From contig CAIIXF020000011.1 in NCBI GenBank assembly GCA_903813345.2, positions 28,514,166 through 28,578,165 of the forward strand: 64,000 bases of DNA. Reading direction: 5' to 3'. The stretch comes from Owenia fusiformis. Its lineage: Eukaryota > Annelida > Polychaeta > Sabellida > Oweniidae. Shown here piece after piece: positions 1-12,964 of the stretch. Within the stretch, counting starts at the first letter, position 1. Every line of letters starts with the position of its first letter. The translations under genes were made by a program, and so were the position numbers. The notes beneath the pieces are model-generated. The model searched no databases. It was not told the DNA's origin and saw only the letters and a list, made by a program, of their open reading frames with translations.

Positions 1-825
1 CTGTAAGATATGTGTTTAAAATGATTTAAGTGTTCACATTGGATATGTGGTAATATAATAAAAGTGTTCAATAGAGAAGTGTTCAATATTAAGAGCCTAA
101 AAAGTATAAAGATACACCATATAAGGAAATACTTCAACTCCTTCATTTAGTTACACGCACCAATTATGAAATTGCCGATTCTTCTCGAGGCTAATTACAA
201 TGTCAGCAATAATGTTTATATTTTTATGTAATTTCTCACGATATTTGGCAACTTTATCAATCTCTAAACTATATTTAGACATTTAAGACCTAATCGCCTT
301 AATCCTTCCACCCACTCGTAGTAAAGTGTTAAGTTTACAACTTCTTCAGACATAAACAGCAACAATGAGTTTTTTGAACCTAATGCGATTACATCGGCCA
401 ATTGCATTTTAATAATATTGACTTACCTCATTTTGAGAGGGCAGGAAAAAAGTCTCGTTTCTGGCACCTGAGTTGGTGGCAGAAATCTCATCAAGAGAGT
501 TCACCCAGTTCTCACTGGTATTTTATTGCTAAGAATTTTTGAAATGCTCTCATTCAGATACCGTATTCTCTCAATAGACGCACATACTCCAAGTCATACT
601 CTTTGACTTAGAAGACCAGTCAGTGACAGAAAGCCTTTAGATATTGACTTGAGTATCGCCGTAAATTACCTACATGAACAAACTGGATGTGAATATTTTC
701 ATTGATGCATATTTTTTGAGCATTTTTTTGAAAGAATATGGTACATACATAAACTTTTTTTCTATATGTTGAGTATTACATTTTAATTCAATCAATCTAT
801 TGATTTCAAAATTGTGATATACATA
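1..825. other. No gene seen
   Basis: AT-rich sequence without a recognisable coding region, RNA or repeat. Confidence 0.6.
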
Positions 826-838
826 TAACTCTATACAG
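826..838 (+). repeat. Left target-site duplication of the Penelope-like insertion
   Basis: TAACTCTATACAG, identical to 2167-2179. Confidence 0.75.
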
Positions 839-949
839 TCCAAATGTATTCATCGGTTAGGTAAAGATAATTAATTTGTATTCCTTTCCTCAAATCACTA
901 ACCAAAATAACTTACTTTTTCGAGCTTTCGGTAGCAGCTACTACCTTTG

Positions 950-1625
950 TCAAGATGATATATTGGCGGGAAATGGGCTGACCCTTGACCTTGTTTGGGT
1001 TTTACTCCTGTGTAGTTCCAACAGTCCCGGGGAAACCTTAAATCCAGAGTCCCTGTTAAGTTGTGGCTTGCTTGTATGAATATGAAGTGCTTCCTTTATT
1101 TTCCGTTTAAAGTAATGGGGTTCTCTATCTAGAATTTTGTACTCCCAGTTAATCCTATGCGCTTTGGAAACTATATGTTCAGCGATGGCGGATTTATTGG
1201 GATTGTTCAGTCTAAAAGCGTCCTTGTGTTCCTTAACTCTTGTATCAATCGCTCTACCGGTTTCCCCTATGTAGAGTTCACTACAGTCCTTACATTCAAT
1301 TTGGTATATTAATCCTGATGTCTCACCTGTGGGGGTGGGATCTTTGGGTGATACTAACATTTGACGTAAGGTTTGAACAGACTTAAAACTAGTCTTAACT
1401 CCTGCTTCTTGAAAGATGCGTTGAAGTTTGGGAGCAATAGTACTAATATAAGGTAACACTACACTAATTTCCCTATCTACACTGTCACTAGGAGGTCTAT
1501 CTCTAGGCGTAGCTGGTGCTTGGTTTAGAAGCCAAGATGGGTAGCCATAACGAGAGAGAGCTTGAGTGATATGGGCCTGCTCATCCTTAAGCTTAGTAGG
1601 GTTAGACACTATCTCTGTGGCTCGT
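950..1625 (-). pseudogene. 5'-truncated Penelope-like ORF, left copy (GIY-YIG endonuclease end)
   Basis: The minus-strand open frame, with no true ATG start, runs from the junction at about 1625 to a stop near 950. It begins with the last part of the reverse transcriptase/linker (EIVSNPTKLKDEQAHITQAL, GYPSWLLNQ), then VVLPYISTIAPKLQRIF and LVSPKDPTP, typical of Penelope-like proteins. Next is the GIY-YIG nuclease: GLIYQIECKDCSELYIGETGR, with the GIY and YIG halves separated by a short Cys-x-x-Cys segment and the conserved Arg after YIGETG. The family uses this nuclease to nick target DNA for target-primed reverse transcription. The reverse transcriptase catalytic region is absent. Confidence 0.85.
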
Positions 1626-2090
1626 TTTCAAGAAGCAGGAGTTAAGACTAGTTTTAAGTCTGTTCAAACCTTACGTCAAATGTTAGTATCACCCAAAGAT
1701 CCCACCCCCACAGGTGAGACATCAGGATTAATATACCAAATTGAATGTAAGGACTGTAGTGAACTCTACATAGGGGAAACCGGTAGAGCGATTGATACAA
1801 GAGTTAAGGAACACAAGGACGCTTTTAGACTGAACAATCCCAATAAATCCGCCATCGCTGAACATATAGTTTCCAAAGCACATAGGATTAACTGGGAGTA
1901 CAAAATTCTAGATAGAGAACCCCATTACTTTAAACGGAAAATAAAGGAAGCACTTCATATTCATACAAGCAAGCCACAACTTAACAGGGACTCTGGATTT
2001 AAGGTTTCCCCGGGACTGTTGGAACTACACAGGAGTAAAACCCAAACAAGGTCAAGGGTCAGCCCATTTCCCGCCAATATATCATCTTGA
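1626..2090 (+). pseudogene. 5'-truncated Penelope-like ORF, right copy (GIY-YIG endonuclease end)
   Basis: The plus-strand open frame enters at the junction near 1626 (FQEAGVKTSFKSVQTL) and stops at 2088-2090. It is identical in protein to the matching part of the left copy, including IYQIECKDC, YIGETGR and the HIVSKAHRINWEYKILDRE block. It is shorter at its 5' side by about 211 bp. An ATG at 1566 in this frame lies in left-copy antisense sequence and is not a real start. Confidence 0.82.
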
Positions 2091-2166
2091 CAAAGGTAGT
2101 AGCTGCTACCGAAAGCTCGAAAAAGTAAGTTATTTTGGTTAGTGATTTGAGGAAAGGAATACAAAT

Positions 2167-2179
2167 TAACTCTATACAG
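2167..2179 (+). repeat. Right target-site duplication of the Penelope-like insertion
   Basis: TAACTCTATACAG, identical to 826-838. Confidence 0.75.
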
Positions 2180-2467
2180 CATGTACAAATACTGTCTCTG
2201 TGATATAACATTGATTGAATCACAAAATATCAAAAATCATTGAAAATATTATAACGAATCAATTCTTTTTAAATATGAAAAAAATTTAAAAAAGGGAGAA
2301 CCTGGCAGGCCATTCTAAAATTTGAAGCCCCCCCCCCCTAACCAACTAACTATCAACTAGAATTGTTTACCTGACCGAATTTCTCTTCCATTTTTTTTAA
2401 ATTTCTGCACTTAAAGGAAATCTGGTTGATTCTGACAGTGCATCAATATTTATCCAGTTGCTTATTT

Positions 2468-2838
2468 AAGGTAGTCCTAGTAGGAATCGGTTTGTATCTA
2501 AATGAGCATATCTTGATCTTTAGGGTCATTATCCTCCCTTTAGGTAGACCTCATAGGGTAACTTTCTTCCCCTAAGGTAGGCCTGGTAGGAATCAGTTTG
2601 TATCTGAATGAGTGGTCTTTAGGGTCATTATCTCCCTTGGGTAGGCCTCCTAGGGTAACTTTCTTCCCCTAAGGTAGGCCTGGTAGGAATCAGTTTGTAT
2701 CTGAATGAGTGGTCTTTAGGGTCATTATCCTCCCTTTAGGTAGACCTCCTAGGGTAACTTTCTTCTCCTAAGGTAGGCCTGGTAGGAATCAGTTTGTATC
2801 TGAATGAGTGATCTTTAGGGTCATTATCCTCCCTTAAT
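2468..2838 (+). repeat. Tandem repeat, unit about 97-106 bp, nearly four copies
   Basis: The segment taggaatc(a/g)gtttgtat recurs at 2481, 2587, 2684 and 2783. Each copy contains TCTTTAGGGTCATTATC and a GGTAGACCTCCTAGGGTAAC-like half. Degenerate GGTAGGCCT-type fragments continue at 3128-3295, so the array was once longer or has seeded smaller pieces. Confidence 0.85.
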
Positions 2839-4486
2839 GATATGACGTCATAAAGCATATACGTTGACTACGAATGACGTGATATCACGTCCAAGCAAAA
2901 ACCCAATGTATTCTTTTGGAATCTTGTAACCATGACAACCTATAAAATGGGACTTAAAAACGTATTGATTCTGATAGAGTATATCATATGCTTTAAAATG
3001 ATATATAACACTACATATTTATGCCAATGTATATATTTTATATATTATCTCATAGGTACCATATATAGGAATTTTAAAAAATTCTTCAGTATTTTAGTGC
3101 TTTTTACCCCAGTATTGAATGAGTTAAGGTAGGCCTCCTGGAGTAACTTTTTACCTTAAGGTAGGCGTAGTGGGATATATTCTCCCATGGTAAGCTTAGT
3201 TGGTTAAATTTTCTCTATCATAAAAATATGTCTAATAGACTAACTCTCCCTTTAGGTAGGTCTAGTAGGCTATATTTCCCTTAAGGTAGGCCTCAGAAGA
3301 CATGGAGTCCCATTTCATTAAAATATCAGGAGCCAATGTGTGTCCAAGTCCAAGTTATCCAAAAGTCTATTAGCATTTTAGGTAAAACTTTGTTGTTTAT
3401 AACAATAGATATCAACAATTCATATATTCAAAAAAGCTCAACATAAATACACCCAATACTATGTATACTTCTCTTCATACCCTGCTTGAACATCTTGGAA
3501 TGCAGTGAATAAGTGAACACTATGTTGAAGAAAACTGTTCTTATTAAAAAAGACCCTAATGTTAACATGGAATGATGATATGAAATGTTGGTTTTAATGT
3601 TTGTATCATATTCATATTCTTATTAAAAAGGACAATGTAGAACTTTTACATACAGATTAAGACTGTCATGTGAAATGTTCTCTTACTATGCCTACCTTAA
3701 CTTTAGCCATTTTCTCAGTAAGGAAAAGGTTATGTTGCTATCATACCTCTTTGTTAACACAACATCATCAATTGGTCATCAATCCTCTCTGGGTATTTAA
3801 AGGAATATTCCTTGCAACCCCATTTCTCTCCTGATATGATAGCTATAACCATTATTACTCTCTCCATATTTAGCAAAATATGGGAAAATGTTTTGAAAAG
3901 GTCAATTTTGATCACTTAGAATTAGAAATGAAGTGCTCATGTCATGTGGGCTGCCATCTTTTAAGATTTCATACAGGTGATGTCATCAACTCTTAGTTTG
4001 CATATAGTACAATAAGGCAAGATTCAAGAAAGTATGTAAGAAGCAAAAACAATTGATTATTCTTTTTCAGTAATGTCTAAGATTTATTTCTTCAGATACT
4101 TTCTTCTTTTGTTTTAAGTCAAAAGCCATGAAAATGTTTTTGCACAGAAAGAAAAGACAAACTGTTTAAGTAATTTTGTAATACTTTCCTATACTGTTAT
4201 GGGCAAGTTAATTAGAACTGAGAGTCTATGACACCACTTCCTGTGTAAAACTTTAAAAGAAGGCAGCCTACTGGAAAGCACTGCATTTCTTATATGATAA
4301 ATTCCCAACATATCAAAACATTTTTTCAAATTTTGCTAAAATTGATATTTTAATAATGGCTATATATTAAGAGAGAAATGGGATTGTATAAGGATTATCC
4401 CTTTAATAACAAATTGTCAATCAATCATCGTCAGAGTTAAGTAAACTGACTGGACTGCTTAGGGTAGGAGAATCAAGTGCGATCTA
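2839..4486. other. No gene seen; degenerate GGTAGGCCT repeats
   Basis: 3128-3295 carries decayed pieces of the 2468-2838 repeat. A similar TTTCTCTC...AATATTCC segment occurs near 3780-3840 and in inverted form near 4340-4400 (agagagaaatgggattgtataaggattatccc), suggesting one more old hairpin element over about 3.73-4.44 kb. Confidence 0.4.
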
Positions 4487-4674
4487 CAGTGAAACCCGTA
4501 TATATCAACACCTCTCTACTCCAAACACCTCTCAATATGAACACTTTTTCCTTGGTCCCAAATTTATTATCTCCCATTGACTTACATGTTCATAAAAACT
4601 TGAAATATGAACACCTGCTAAACCGAACATTTTTGGTCAGTCCCAGAGATGATCTGATAAGACAGGTTTTACTG
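4487..4674. mobile_element. Small TA-flanked element with CAGTGAAACC-type ends (pogo/Tigger-like MITE)
   Basis: Left end CAGTGAAACCCGTAT and right end (reverse complement) CAGTAAAACCTGTCTTAT form terminal inverted repeats, each directly flanked by TA (4485-4486 and 4675-4676). Interior is AT-rich with no coding capacity. CAGT-starting ends with TA duplications fit the pogo/Tigger branch of Tc1/mariner. Confidence 0.65.
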
Positions 4675-5355
4675 TAGTTGCAAATTGAGGATTACAGAGA
4701 TTTCTTGAAAATGTAATGTTAACAATACCTCTGCCTCAGTTAGTAAAAGAACTTTGTACTCTAAGAGAGGTACGAGTATTCAGTAAACCAGGATTTGATT
4801 TGAGAAGTACATTTGAATATGAACAATCCAATGAGCTCACAGTACAATCTATGAACAATTAAATGACCTCACGGTTTATTTGCTTCCATTCACAATAAAT
4901 CTCGAAAAAGGACCAATCTACAGAATTTGAGAATTCATAATTTTTTGAGGTGAAGAAAAGTACAACTTGTATTTTCAGTTTTTTTTATTTACCACAAGTT
5001 TTCTCAAGGCAAAAAAATGAGTGCACTTGAAATAATAATATACTTTTTCATATCACTGAAATATATGCCTTCTTAAATAAATCAACTGATTGACTTGAGG
5101 ATATATGATCCTTAGAAACCTTTCTGACAATTACGATACAACAAGAAGAAATATTGCCTTTAATTCTTTATCTAAAATACAGTGATATATACTCAACACT
5201 CATCTTAATTAAATATGATAAAATCAATTTAGCAGCATTTTTAAAATAATGATATTGATGAAATTGTTTTCGAACAATCGTATTTGTAAGATATGGCAGG
5301 AAGTTGTTTTGTTCACACTGTATTCTCATGTGTACCATTTCTTTAAGACCAGATA

Positions 5356-5617
5356 GACCACAAAAATGTGGTCGATTTTGAAACTTCCAATAACAGTATA
5401 GTCTCTGCCATGTGGTTGGACGATTAGCTCATTCATAACTGACAAAATCACGGTTAATTGATGTTAATTTATGCAGACCTCACTTATTGGTAGGTGACGT
5501 ATTCTTAATCCACATCACATGACCACCAGTGAGTGACCATCACGACGGGGTTTTTCAAACGAACATTTTGACCACCTCGTGGTATCTACATAGTAGAATA
5601 GGGAGTAAAATGTGGTC
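5356..5617. promoter_or_regulatory. Cluster of four RUNX-type motifs
   Basis: GACCACA AAAA TGTGGTC forms a perfect palindrome at 5356-5373; TGTGGTT lies at 5411-5417 and TGTGGTC at 5611-5617. All match the RUNX consensus. Could equally be the remains of a repeat sharing this motif. Confidence 0.3.
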
Positions 5618-6210
5618 AATACTAATTTCATGAATGTAGTTATAGTATAAGTGAACTTAGACTATCTTTTAACCAAGTTGGATGTATTCCAGAATTATGA
5701 CTTCATTTTAATCTGGTAAATAGATTACAGGCACACGCACAAACTCAACACAAACAAAGAATATTCAAAATAAAAAATGTATCTAATATAGGAACGAATA
5801 CTTTAATCGTAATATTACAGATTAATATATTGGATACAAGTAGTAAATTATGGATTATCATACTAGCATTTTATTATTAGGAGTATAATATTCAGTAGTC
5901 TCCGACAAGGTAAGTAAAACTGTCAATCATATTTAATTATTCGATCAGACTTTTTAACAAATAACAATCTTCATAAATTTGATAAAACAACTAGTAGTCA
6001 TAATTATAATTATATCTATTTCTCTTTTTGACTAGTTTACAATTTATTGTCAATACATGACACTAATGTCTCGTACAAACAAGCCTTGACTTACTTAACG
6101 AAGCTAAACTAAACTTTACTAACTTACAAGTCTACAAGACTGAATTACTGTCTGTTTATAACCTTTATCCTTCAGGTCTTTTAAACTTGATATTGCAATG
6201 TAGCACACTA

Positions 6211-6352
6211 ATGCCTTGGTCACATTTGCTCTGATTTTCACTACAGCGCCCGGCCGATTAAGCATTTTGTTCAAAATTGAATACAATATTGAACAAAACA
6301 CTCAATCGGCGGGGCGCTGGCCGATGGATCAGAGCAAATGTGACCCAGGCAT
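6211..6352. repeat. Full-length hairpin (palindromic MITE-like unit)
   Basis: Arms 6211-6279 and 6284-6352 pair over 69 nt with about 80% identity and almost no loop. The outer 25 nt of each arm (atgcct.ggtcacatttgctctgat) are nearly identical. The core contains CAGCGCCC/GCCG, unusually CpG-rich here. No clear target duplication. Confidence 0.7.
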
Positions 6353-9300
6353 AGATGTTCATTTCCCTTGAATTCTAGAAGGAATTACTAATATTTGATC
6401 AATGTATCTTTGGACTTAAATAAAAAAAAATTATTTTGATATGAGAATTTAAAGTTAACGGGTTGATTTGAAAATTGTTTATAACTGCTAAAAATGGGTT
6501 AATGTTTATTAAACAAACATCATTTTACTGCATTTAGTACAGTTGTACTGAATTCATCTTAATGCTATAAATTGAATTAAAACTTCTGTAGATATCTGCC
6601 TGGTTTAAGACACCATGAGAAATCATGGCTTTATATTACCTTCTCGAAGGATATATCTAGTTGAAAGCAGAAAGGAGTGACGAGTATCAGAATGGGTTAA
6701 AGCGAGTGTTCAAATATAATTTCAATATTCAAGGGGCTCAGTCAAGGCTATTTCTGATCCTTTAATATGCCGAAATTGAACGAGGCATTAGCATGGCAAA
6801 TTCACCACCTGCCATTTGTTACAGATACTGAACACCAACTACTAAACACCAACTGCCAAACACCATGGATGAGAAATGTTTAAACTATAAACAATATGTC
6901 AACACCATAAAAATTCAAAATTATCTGTAACTTGCAAAATCAATAATTTTTTATTTTTTAAATATTAGAATTTGATAAAACTGGCTTTTAGATAGTAAAT
7001 ATGAGCTATGTGTACCCATTTTAAGTTTCACTTGTCATAACTTCTACTTGTTGAGCAATTGTTTTCAAGTCAAGATGTTTTTTCAGGGTAGCTTTATATC
7101 TAATTGTATTGTTGGTTTAAATTGAAGGCTATTACGAATAAAAAGAAAATACTAGAGTCATAAATTGGAAGATACGAATTCAACAAGGACTAAGGCAAAA
7201 TTAGGCAGGGTCGAACATAAAGAAAGGTGGACCAGCTCATAAAATCACCTCTTGGCTCTCCAAAACCACTCTGAAATACCATATTTGAGTTCAGAATGCT
7301 CTTAGAACGTCACAAACACATCATCAGAAAATATTTTATAAAATAACGATTTCTACTAGCCGGTAATAGGGTTATCTTGAGCTAGTTACACCCAGAATAG
7401 TAATAATGATATTCTAGTACATGATCCTAATGAGTCAAGTAACATTAATAGAGGTTAACAACATGACTACATCTATGACTAAGACACTACTGGGTCTGAA
7501 ACTGATTAGATTATCACCTTGAGGAAACTTAATCCTTCAGGTTGAATCTTGACCTTGTTTTCTTGGTGGTATCTTCAATGTTGGCATCAAAGTATCTATT
7601 TCAGCTAACTGAAATTGTTCAAATGTTGCCCTTTGTGCTTTCTGAATCATTCTCGAAGCTTGGAACTACTTCATATTTTGCTCTGCCAAGAAAATGATCT
7701 GTTTTGACTTATTTCCATCTAGGTAGCTGTCTATAGCAGGATATATAGGTTCTAGCTAGATATAGGTATCATATCTTAGTGCAAAACCATTTTTCTAAGA
7801 TGTTTTCATACTTACTTGTGTATTTTCAACAATATATATTATCAACTGTGTCTGTTCAAAGCAATAATAAAGGATATACGATGATATACCTTTGGTGAGA
7901 GAAGCACTTGGTCATTAAGTCTGTAGTATCTCCCCCCCCCCTCCCTGTCTAAATAACCCTGGGAGGTAGGTACTTATGGGGAGTCAAAAGGGCATCAAGC
8001 AAGACATCATTTTCTTACAAAATCAGATTGATACATTATACCAGAACATGGTCTAACAATTTTTATATAACATGGGGGTGTACGAGAACTATGGCACTCC
8101 TACATGTAATGTACATGGAAGTAGAAAAGCATGTCAACCCATCACAGAAGTTTAATAAATGTGTCGCTAAAGCCATGGTACAAATTGTTTTAATTGCATT
8201 AATGTTTCATTTGATTTAGTGATTTCTTCGTTACGCAAATTCCTTCCCGAATCTACTTCTTACGACTCATTTTTGGTATTTCAAAACAAATAACTTCAAA
8301 GACTTCTTTTATTCCCAAGACAAAGATATAGTGTATCAGACACACTACTATTCTTCTCACGTGTTATGTCAAATTACAGAGTCAATATGTGTCTTTGAGG
8401 GGGTTGCATTACATGATCTCACAATTAAGAGCCCCTCGCCTACCTTAACTCTAAAGCCTCTGGCTCTGTGTCATAATCATATCGTTACAGTAACAAGAGA
8501 GGACAATAATTTGAAAGCGCAAAGTATACCATTAGAAGAATGCAAAAATCCCTACCAACATATTTAACAACTAGAGTTGAAAAATATTGAGACTAGTTAC
8601 ATTTCAGTGACAAAATCATACATATGAAAGCATATCTGATATCGCATTAGATAATCCTTATTGTCTAACTATTTATCATTTTCTATGTATAGACACAGAC
8701 AACTAGACTTCATAAGGGGAAGCATACCCTTAAAGTTAACCAAAGTTTGACATGACCCGCCTGGAATCCAACATAACCTAATGGTTCAGTTCAACATGAC
8801 CATATTACATGACCTTAAATGTGTCCTTAAAAACAACAGCCCTGAGCATCAAAATCATCTGAATACATATTAATCAGATTTTCAATAAAAACTTCACCTA
8901 AAGATAGGTTCATATATTCAGATTTGAAGTTCAAAATACCATGTTGGTGTATCCCTTTGAACCTTATCCCATCACCCCCCCCCCTTCTATATTACAATGA
9001 TAAATGTCAGACAATTTTATGAATGTCAGAACTGAATGTGAAATGTGGTTGTATCATATCATCTGGTCATGCACTATCGAGGTTTTCTATAAAGAGCTGG
9101 GTTAATTGTAATGTGAGGTTCACATTTTATTTCACTTCCACGTCATATGGAACATCTTGCGCTATAAATGTGATAAGTGGAAATCTGTATGCATGGCGAT
9201 CATTACTACCAGTACCATCGCATTAGTCACCATCTTAAGTCTGAAAGAGAACCCTGCAATAGTATGATCATTATATAGTCTATCATATACATAAATACCC

Positions 9301-12300
9301 CCCCCCCCTCACCATTCCATTCCTGCTCCCCATCCCCCTTGCCCTACTTCACCCTTGAGAACATCTTTAGTGCCTCCTTAGTACAGGCAATATAGAATAA
9401 ACCCCCCCCCCTCCTACCTTAACCCCACATTACAAGGACTCTATACCAGCTCACGAATAAGCCCACTGAATAACATCACGACTAACATATCCTTCCCACA
9501 GGTCGACATGACCAATTACATTGACTTCATTTTATTGTAACACAATTCCCGTCTCTCACAGTGCATAGAGTGGATTTGCAAACAGTAAATACCCGGCAAG
9601 TTAGTGAACTTTGGGAGTGGGACAGCTGACAATTTTATCTGGATGATTTTACGGAGTTGCAATGCTGATATGGTCTCAATGAGCTCAAATGTATCTCCAT
9701 CAGGCATTTTATGTGTTTCAATGTGAAATGAATGTAAGCTACTTAGGTTTTCTTGACATATTCAGAGTTTGAAAAATTAGCTCTAATTTTGACAATTTTC
9801 ATCCAATTTGCACCAAAAATGTTTTAAAATGTGTAGAAATGATCTCTGCCAACTAATTTACTAAACTGAGCATCACTTGTTGTATATGAATATAGTAAAT
9901 GTCAAAAGCTGGCAAAAATTCCCTGGTTTTAAACCAATTTTAGAACCTTGGATTTAAGAGGTTAAATTAAGGTGAAGGTAATTTTAAGCATTTGGTATAA
10001 ATAATATTCTTTTGATAGACATGACCAATTTGGTAATAATTGTACTAAATTCATCTTCAGACCAAGCATTTAGCCAGGAGATATATATTATAATGTTTCT
10101 AACAAAATGGTTCATCAAGAAGATGGATACTGGTACCGTAGCCCATCCTTTTTGGGTGTACCTAATAGGAGAGTCTCTTACATGACAATGGATATTGAGT
10201 TACTCATTGTGACATCACAGTCTTTTATTTTCATTCATATTTTATTGGATTGTTGTAAATTGAGTTGTAAGTGTGCAACAATCAGGTATCAAAGCAAACA
10301 AGAGTTAAATGTTAAGTATAGTATATAGTATTGGCAGACAGAGGTCAAAATGTTCATCATGTACACTAGTTTGTTTACGACATAAGGTTATCTCGACTTT
10401 GGTTGTATTATCAACCAATCACAGTGTTGCATATGGCAAAAAAATCAAGTGCATTTGTGATGTTTTACATGCTGAGCTATATGAAGCACTGAGTGCAGAT
10501 TTGACCTCCCCCCCACCTTATATTTTATACATTTAATTTCAAAAAATAATAATTTATGATTATATACCATACAACTACCAGTTCAGTTCTTACCCTCGTT
10601 AAAGGCCAGTTTTTAGGGGAGAGTTTTAGTTTTCAACCTCAAATTGTTTCAAATAATTATATTTTGCAAATTTTTTGGAACTAAACTCTGTATCAAAGTC
10701 TGATTTCTGTGTTCAAAATGGCACTAGCCTTTTCAGAGTCAACTGACAAATGTATCAAAACTGGAAAATACTTGAGATTTATCAAATAAAAATTATGATC
10801 TCTTTTGCTGTTTGTATAAGGGTTACCTTGTCATAAATGAAATGTGTTCCATCTTCTCCACAGCCTTTGCCTTTGCATCCTTGATGTCCTCTACATATCA
10901 GCATAATTCATGGTTATATGTTATGAGTATATATATTTCAAAAATAAACAGCAATTTTTATATTTCATCTGAACAGCCTCGTGTTGGTCTCGTTTTGAAA
11001 TCGTCCTTGAGGTATGCGCACTTCCGGAATATCAAGAAACGATTGTGAAAACACGGGTATACATGGATCAAACAAATACGGTACTTTATATGGCTTTTTA
11101 TCGACAAATCTTCACGCCGAGAAAATAACAAACTTTTATGGTGAATTTAACTGCAGGGATTTTCGTCAAACAATAACATTAGATTCTACTGTCAATGTGT
11201 CATTCAGATTCTAGACAGAATTTGTTTTCTCCGCTGTCAAAGCAACAAAAAAAATTTCTAACTAAACCCTGTTTCAGCATTTCAGCATATGTGAAATAAT
11301 ATGATAAAATAATATGATAAAATTGAGCCAAACATTTTGCATATTTATATTATTTTGTTATCGAACCTTGGAATAATTAAACTCAGTTAACAAAAGGATT
11401 ATATTTTATTATTAACCAGACTTTGTTGTTTTACCTCAACATTTTGACTGCTTCAGTATGTCTTACATTGCAAGTACAGTGTATTGCGTTTTAAAGTGAC
11501 TGTATACTGTCATCTATCAAGCTAAATGTTAAATCAGATCAAAATGTGGTCTAAATTTGCTTCATCTGCTTTTTTAGAACAAAGGAATATTGGGACTATT
11601 ATTTCTCTATCTGTTCCAAATAAACATTTCATATTATATTTATTTAGTATATGTGATATGGACTAATCAACAGAATATGTAATGAGAAAACCCCTTGATA
11701 GAATAAGTACAGTATACCATAAAGGATATATCTAGACACTATTTGCAGAAGAGAATTGTGTTTAGGATGTAGTATGTCTAAAACACAATAGATGTCTACA
11801 CTGAAATTCAGGATCAATATTATCCTTAATAAAAAACATGATAAAAAGAAAGCAACTCAAAAGATGTCATCGCAATCTGAATACAATCCTTTAAAAGTTC
11901 CAACTTGTTCTGACCTTATGCTTTACCCTAGGGAGTCTATAAAATTAAAAACTTTTTACAGACTTTACCAATAAACTGAGTTGTAATAATTGCCTTATAT
12001 ATGTGTACACATTAATAAGCACAGATTTTTTCTTTAAAACTTCAAGTATGCTTTAATTAGAATGGAAAGTGTTTGGTTTAGTCAAATATCTGGTTAAATG
12101 ACACAAACGAAAAATTTTAATTGCTTAGGTAACTATAATTTTGCAAACCCAAAAAATATGAAACAAAGCATGATTCTTTATTTCTGTATTACGTTTTGAC
12201 TGAAAAAATATCCTTACATGATACAAGATCTTATCTATTTCAAATTCAGAATCATATTATTCAACCAAGGCATTCTTTATGTCATACATAATGTATTGAT

Positions 12301-12964
12301 GGATCAAATGATATCAGACATGTTACATCGGAACTGAATGGGTTATGGGGGCTGGGGTATCAAATAAAATGTGTATAGGGGATGTAGCATTCTGATTTAA
12401 CAGAGAGATATAGCAGAGACTGTAGACCCCACAATAGGGATGTTGCGTTTTACAAATGATTATTTACTGCATGCCTTCGATAATTATGTAAAAACATCAA
12501 GAACCTGTAAAACAAAAGTGAGAGTTGACATCGCCAGCGGGCAAAGAAATAATAGCCGGAGAGTAACACTTCTTTTCACAATACTGAAGGACTCCTTTTA
12601 TGGCTCAACAATTTGAAAATGTGTCTGAACAGTGTCAGGTGAGATGTAAACATGCTGAGGATGCTGAGGTCACAAGAAAAATGTGTTAAATAAACTAATT
12701 ACCTACTCATCTAAATATTGGTTTATTGTGTTGTTTTGCATAAGGGTCTGTATTGTCACTTGCTTGTATAAAAGGGACAAAAAATGCGCTGAAGACAGTT
12801 TCAGTACACCTGGCTGCTGGTGTGTGACAACCCACTAACCTAATTCATTATTTCTTATCAACAGCTTTATTGCAATTAATTCATATGCATATCGGTCATA
12901 TATGAGGGGCCCAATCCCCAGTGTAAATATCCATCAATATAAAGTTACAGTTTCAAACATGGTA
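6353..12964. other. No gene seen
   Basis: AT-rich. Besides the poly-C tracts I see only short spurious open frames without recognisable domains. Confidence 0.6.
7932..9411 (+). repeat. Cluster of poly-C tracts
   Basis: Runs of 10-11 C on the + strand at 7932-7941, 8975-8984, 9298-9308 and 9402-9411. Similar tracts occur at 2328-2338 and 54600-54608. No comparable G run is visible on this strand. Confidence 0.8.

Larger units (their letters stand above)
839..2166. mobile_element. Penelope-like retroelement insertion: two head-to-head truncated copies
   Basis: Arms 871-1414 and 1626-2169 are inverted copies of each other, with identical encoded protein over the shared part. A 211-bp spacer (1415-1625) is present only in the left copy. 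The outer ends are flanked by a perfect 13-bp direct repeat (TAACTCTATACAG at 826-838 and 2167-2179), which looks like a target-site duplication. Both copies encode the C-terminal GIY-YIG endonuclease module of Penelope-like elements. The near-perfect identity of the arms and the intact duplication suggest a recent event. The reverse transcriptase core is missing, so it is not autonomous. Confidence 0.85.

Noticed and set aside
1566-1625. ATG-initiated start of the right Penelope-like frame
   Set aside because: This stretch is antisense of the left copy; the true homology begins at about 1626.
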